A stretch of 7,278 nucleotides of DNA. It comes from Chloroflexota bacterium. Its GTDB lineage: Bacteria; Chloroflexota; Dehalococcoidia; JACQGW01. Each line of letters opens with the position of its first letter. The first letter of the stretch is position 1. Below the pieces are notes generated by a model. That model searched no databases. It saw only the letters and a list, made by a program, of their open reading frames with translations, and was not told the DNA's origin. Shown here in pieces: positions 6,195 through 7,278 of this stretch. The stretch covers positions 1 through 7,278 of the forward strand of contig JACQGW010000356.1 in assembly GCA_016199325.1 (NCBI GenBank), given 5' to 3'. The position numbers and the translations under genes were made by a program.

Positions 6195-7156
6195 TGGACC
6201 TCCACGATGCAGAGATCGGCTCGCCCGGCGGCCAGAATCGTGTTGACCTCGTCGGTGTTCGTCAGGTAGCCGCCGACCAGTGTGGCAACCCGAGCGCCGT
6301 TGCGGACGCGGTCGCCGAGCGACGTCAGGAAGCCACGGCCGTAGGCCAGGCTGGCGTCGGCCGTCGTCTGGCCGGCGAGAACGTGGACGAGATCGCAGCC
6401 GTGTACTTCGAGCATGCCGGCCGCGTCGATCGCCTCGTCGGCGTCGAGGCCCCCGGCGGCGCCGTCGTCGGCCGAGATCGCGACGGCCAGCGGCCGGTCG
6501 GCCGGCCATTCGGCGCGCACGGCGGCCAGGACTTCGAGAGGGTAGCGCAGCCGGTTTTCGAGCGACCCACCGTATTCGTCGCGGCGCCGGTTGGCGAGCG
6601 GAGAGATGAAGTCGGCCAGGAGGTAGCCGTGGGCGAAGTGCAGCTCGACCGCGTCGAAGCCGGCCTCACGGGCCAGGCGCGCAGCCTGGACGAAGTCCTC
6701 TCGGACCCGGTCCATGTCCGCCCGGTCCGTCTCCCGGGGAATCTGGCTCTGCGGCGTGTATGGGAGCGGTGAAGCCGACAGGAGCGGCCAGTTGCCCCAC
6801 CGCAGCGGCCGGTCGAGTCCCTCCCGCCGCGGCCGGGTGGAGCCCCGCCGGCCGGCGTGGACCAACTGGACGGCGATCTTCGCCGACGAGCGGCTGTGGA
6901 CGGCCTCGACGAGGCGTGCCCAGACGGCGGCGTGCTCGGCCCGGTACAGACCGGCCGATCCCGCCGTGATACGCCCCTCCGCCGAAACCGCAACTGGCCC
7001 GGTGGTGACCAGCCCCGCCCCGCCCAGCGCCCGATCGACGATCCCGACCAGCCAGTCCCCGTCCGGCACGCCGTCCTCGGCAGCCTCACACGGCGCCGGC
7101 GCCAGGACAACCCGGTTCGCCACCGCCATTCCCCGCAGCCGGAACGGCGTGAACAT
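6191..7156 (-). CDS. Old Yellow Enzyme-type NADH:flavin oxidoreductase, C-terminally short
   Basis: This FMN TIM-barrel protein has 321 residues from this start. It most resembles the reductase half of 2-aminobenzoyl-CoA monooxygenase/reductase: FTPFRLRGMAVANRVV (2-17), QLVHAGRRGST (97-107), GNWPLLSASPLPY (121-133), ELHFAHGYLLADFISPLANRR (171-191, with the substrate-binding pair His173/His176), DEYGGSLENRLRYPLEV (193-209) and AGQTTADA (261-268). In those enzymes the domain is fused behind a monooxygenase; here it seems to stand alone. It stops at GRADLCIVEVQ, before the usual ARPHLADP-like segment and last helices. Ala226 (VAISAD) replaces the usual FMN-contacting arginine. The final codons double as the ribosome binding site of the SDR gene. 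The start is uncertain: ATG 7156 fits the conserved domain but has no Shine-Dalgarno, and the frame stays open to the window edge, so a fusion cannot be excluded. Confidence 0.85.
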   Translation of the reverse strand: MFTPFRLRGMAVANRVVLAPAPCEAAEDGVPDGDWLVGIVDRALGGAGLVTTGPVAVSAEGRITAGSAGLYRAEHAAVWARLVEAVHSRSSAKIAVQLVHAGRRGSTRPRREGLDRPLRWGNWPLLSASPLPYTPQSQIPRETDRADMDRVREDFVQAARLAREAGFDAVELHFAHGYLLADFISPLANRRRDEYGGSLENRLRYPLEVLAAVRAEWPADRPLAVAISADDGAAGGLDADEAIDAAGMLEVHGCDLVHVLAGQTTADASLAYGRGFLTSLGDRVRNGARVATLVGGYLTNTDEVNTILAAGRADLCIVEVQ

Positions 7157-7175
7157 CGGGGGCGGCGCGACGAGC

Positions 7176-7228
7176 GGGGGTCGGGGGTCGGGGGTTATAG
7201 GTCGGCGGTCGGCGGTCGGCGGTCGGCG
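7176..7228. repeat. Heptamer tandem repeats: GGGGGTC x3 and GTCGGCG x4
   Basis: On the plus strand GGGGGTC, GGGGGTC and GGGGGTT (7176-7196) are followed by four bases and then four exact copies of GTCGGCG (7201-7228). Both blocks have a 7-base period. On the minus strand they lie 20 to 72 bases before the ATG of the flavin oxidoreductase. Translated in its frame they would give an Arg/Asp/Pro-rich peptide (DRRPPTADRRP), which looks like read-through of a non-coding repeat rather than protein. Confidence 0.8.
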
Positions 7229-7244
7229 GTCAGGCACGGACGCG

Positions 7245-7278
7245 TCATTTGCGAGCTGGGGCGCGTCCAGGTTCGTAG
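7245..7278 (-). other. Possible 3' tail of an upstream gene at the window edge
   Basis: In one minus-strand frame the sequence reads YEPGRAPARK and stops at TGA 7247-7245, which could be the end of the preceding operon gene. A second frame runs to TAA 7197-7195, and the third stays open into the flavin oxidoreductase. Only about 34 bases are available and no family can be recognised. From the context, a flavin monooxygenase partner would be expected upstream. Confidence 0.2.

Noticed and set aside
5214..6269. Long plus-strand open frame of 351 codons opposite the SDR gene
   Set aside because: It is antisense to a clear SDR and the end of the ATPase gene, is Gly/Asp/Arg-rich without motifs, and such frames are expected at this GC.
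7157..7237. GTG start at 7237 for the flavin oxidoreductase
   Set aside because: The added 27 residues are a Pro/Arg translation of the heptamer repeats and there is no Shine-Dalgarno. A fusion to an upstream domain is still possible because the frame is open.

Overview
The window comes from a GC-rich bacterium. Hand counts on single 60-base rows give 47 G+C in 6481-6540 and 45 in 421-480, both inside metabolic genes. All recognisable genes lie on the minus strand, so the biological reading order runs from the right edge to the left. Nothing here fixes the taxon. The high GC, the REP-like repeat on the left and the heptanucleotide repeats would fit a soil-type Chloroflexota, Rokubacteria or similar lineage, but that is a guess.

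Reading right to left: a possible gene tail and GC-rich heptamer repeats (about 7176-7278); an Old Yellow Enzyme-type flavin oxidoreductase (7156-6191); an SDR dehydrogenase that overlaps it by four bases at ATGA (6194-5400); a 66-base gap holding another heptamer repeat and a hairpin over a ribosome binding site; a large HerA/FtsK-type ATPase (5333-2697); a 26-base gap; a crotonase-family protein (2670-1891); a RidA-family protein two bases later (1888-1232, real end uncertain); an acyl-CoA dehydrogenase whose start lies inside the RidA frame (1470-319); and about 320 bases of non-coding repeats, including a 100-bp element with perfect 17-bp terminal inverted repeats.

The five metabolic genes look like one operon for an aerobic CoA-thioester degradation pathway. 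The flavin oxidoreductase most resembles the C-terminal half of 2-aminobenzoyl-CoA monooxygenase/reductase (commonly annotated as bifunctional salicylyl-CoA 5-hydroxylase/oxidoreductase). As I recall, genes for SDR, crotonase, RidA and acyl-CoA dehydrogenase proteins accompany that enzyme. The likely logic is oxygenation and reduction of an aromatic CoA ester, then beta-oxidation-like steps, with RidA possibly handling an enamine or imine. The substrate is inferred, not shown.

The outlier is the ATPase. It has lower GC (33 and 36 of 60 in two sampled rows), no evident metabolic role, and sits between the SDR and crotonase genes in the same direction, so it looks like a foreign gene carried in the operon. 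Three metabolic proteins (flavin oxidoreductase, crotonase, RidA) also seem to lack residues regarded as catalytic or cofactor-binding in their families; these comparisons were made by eye and from memory.
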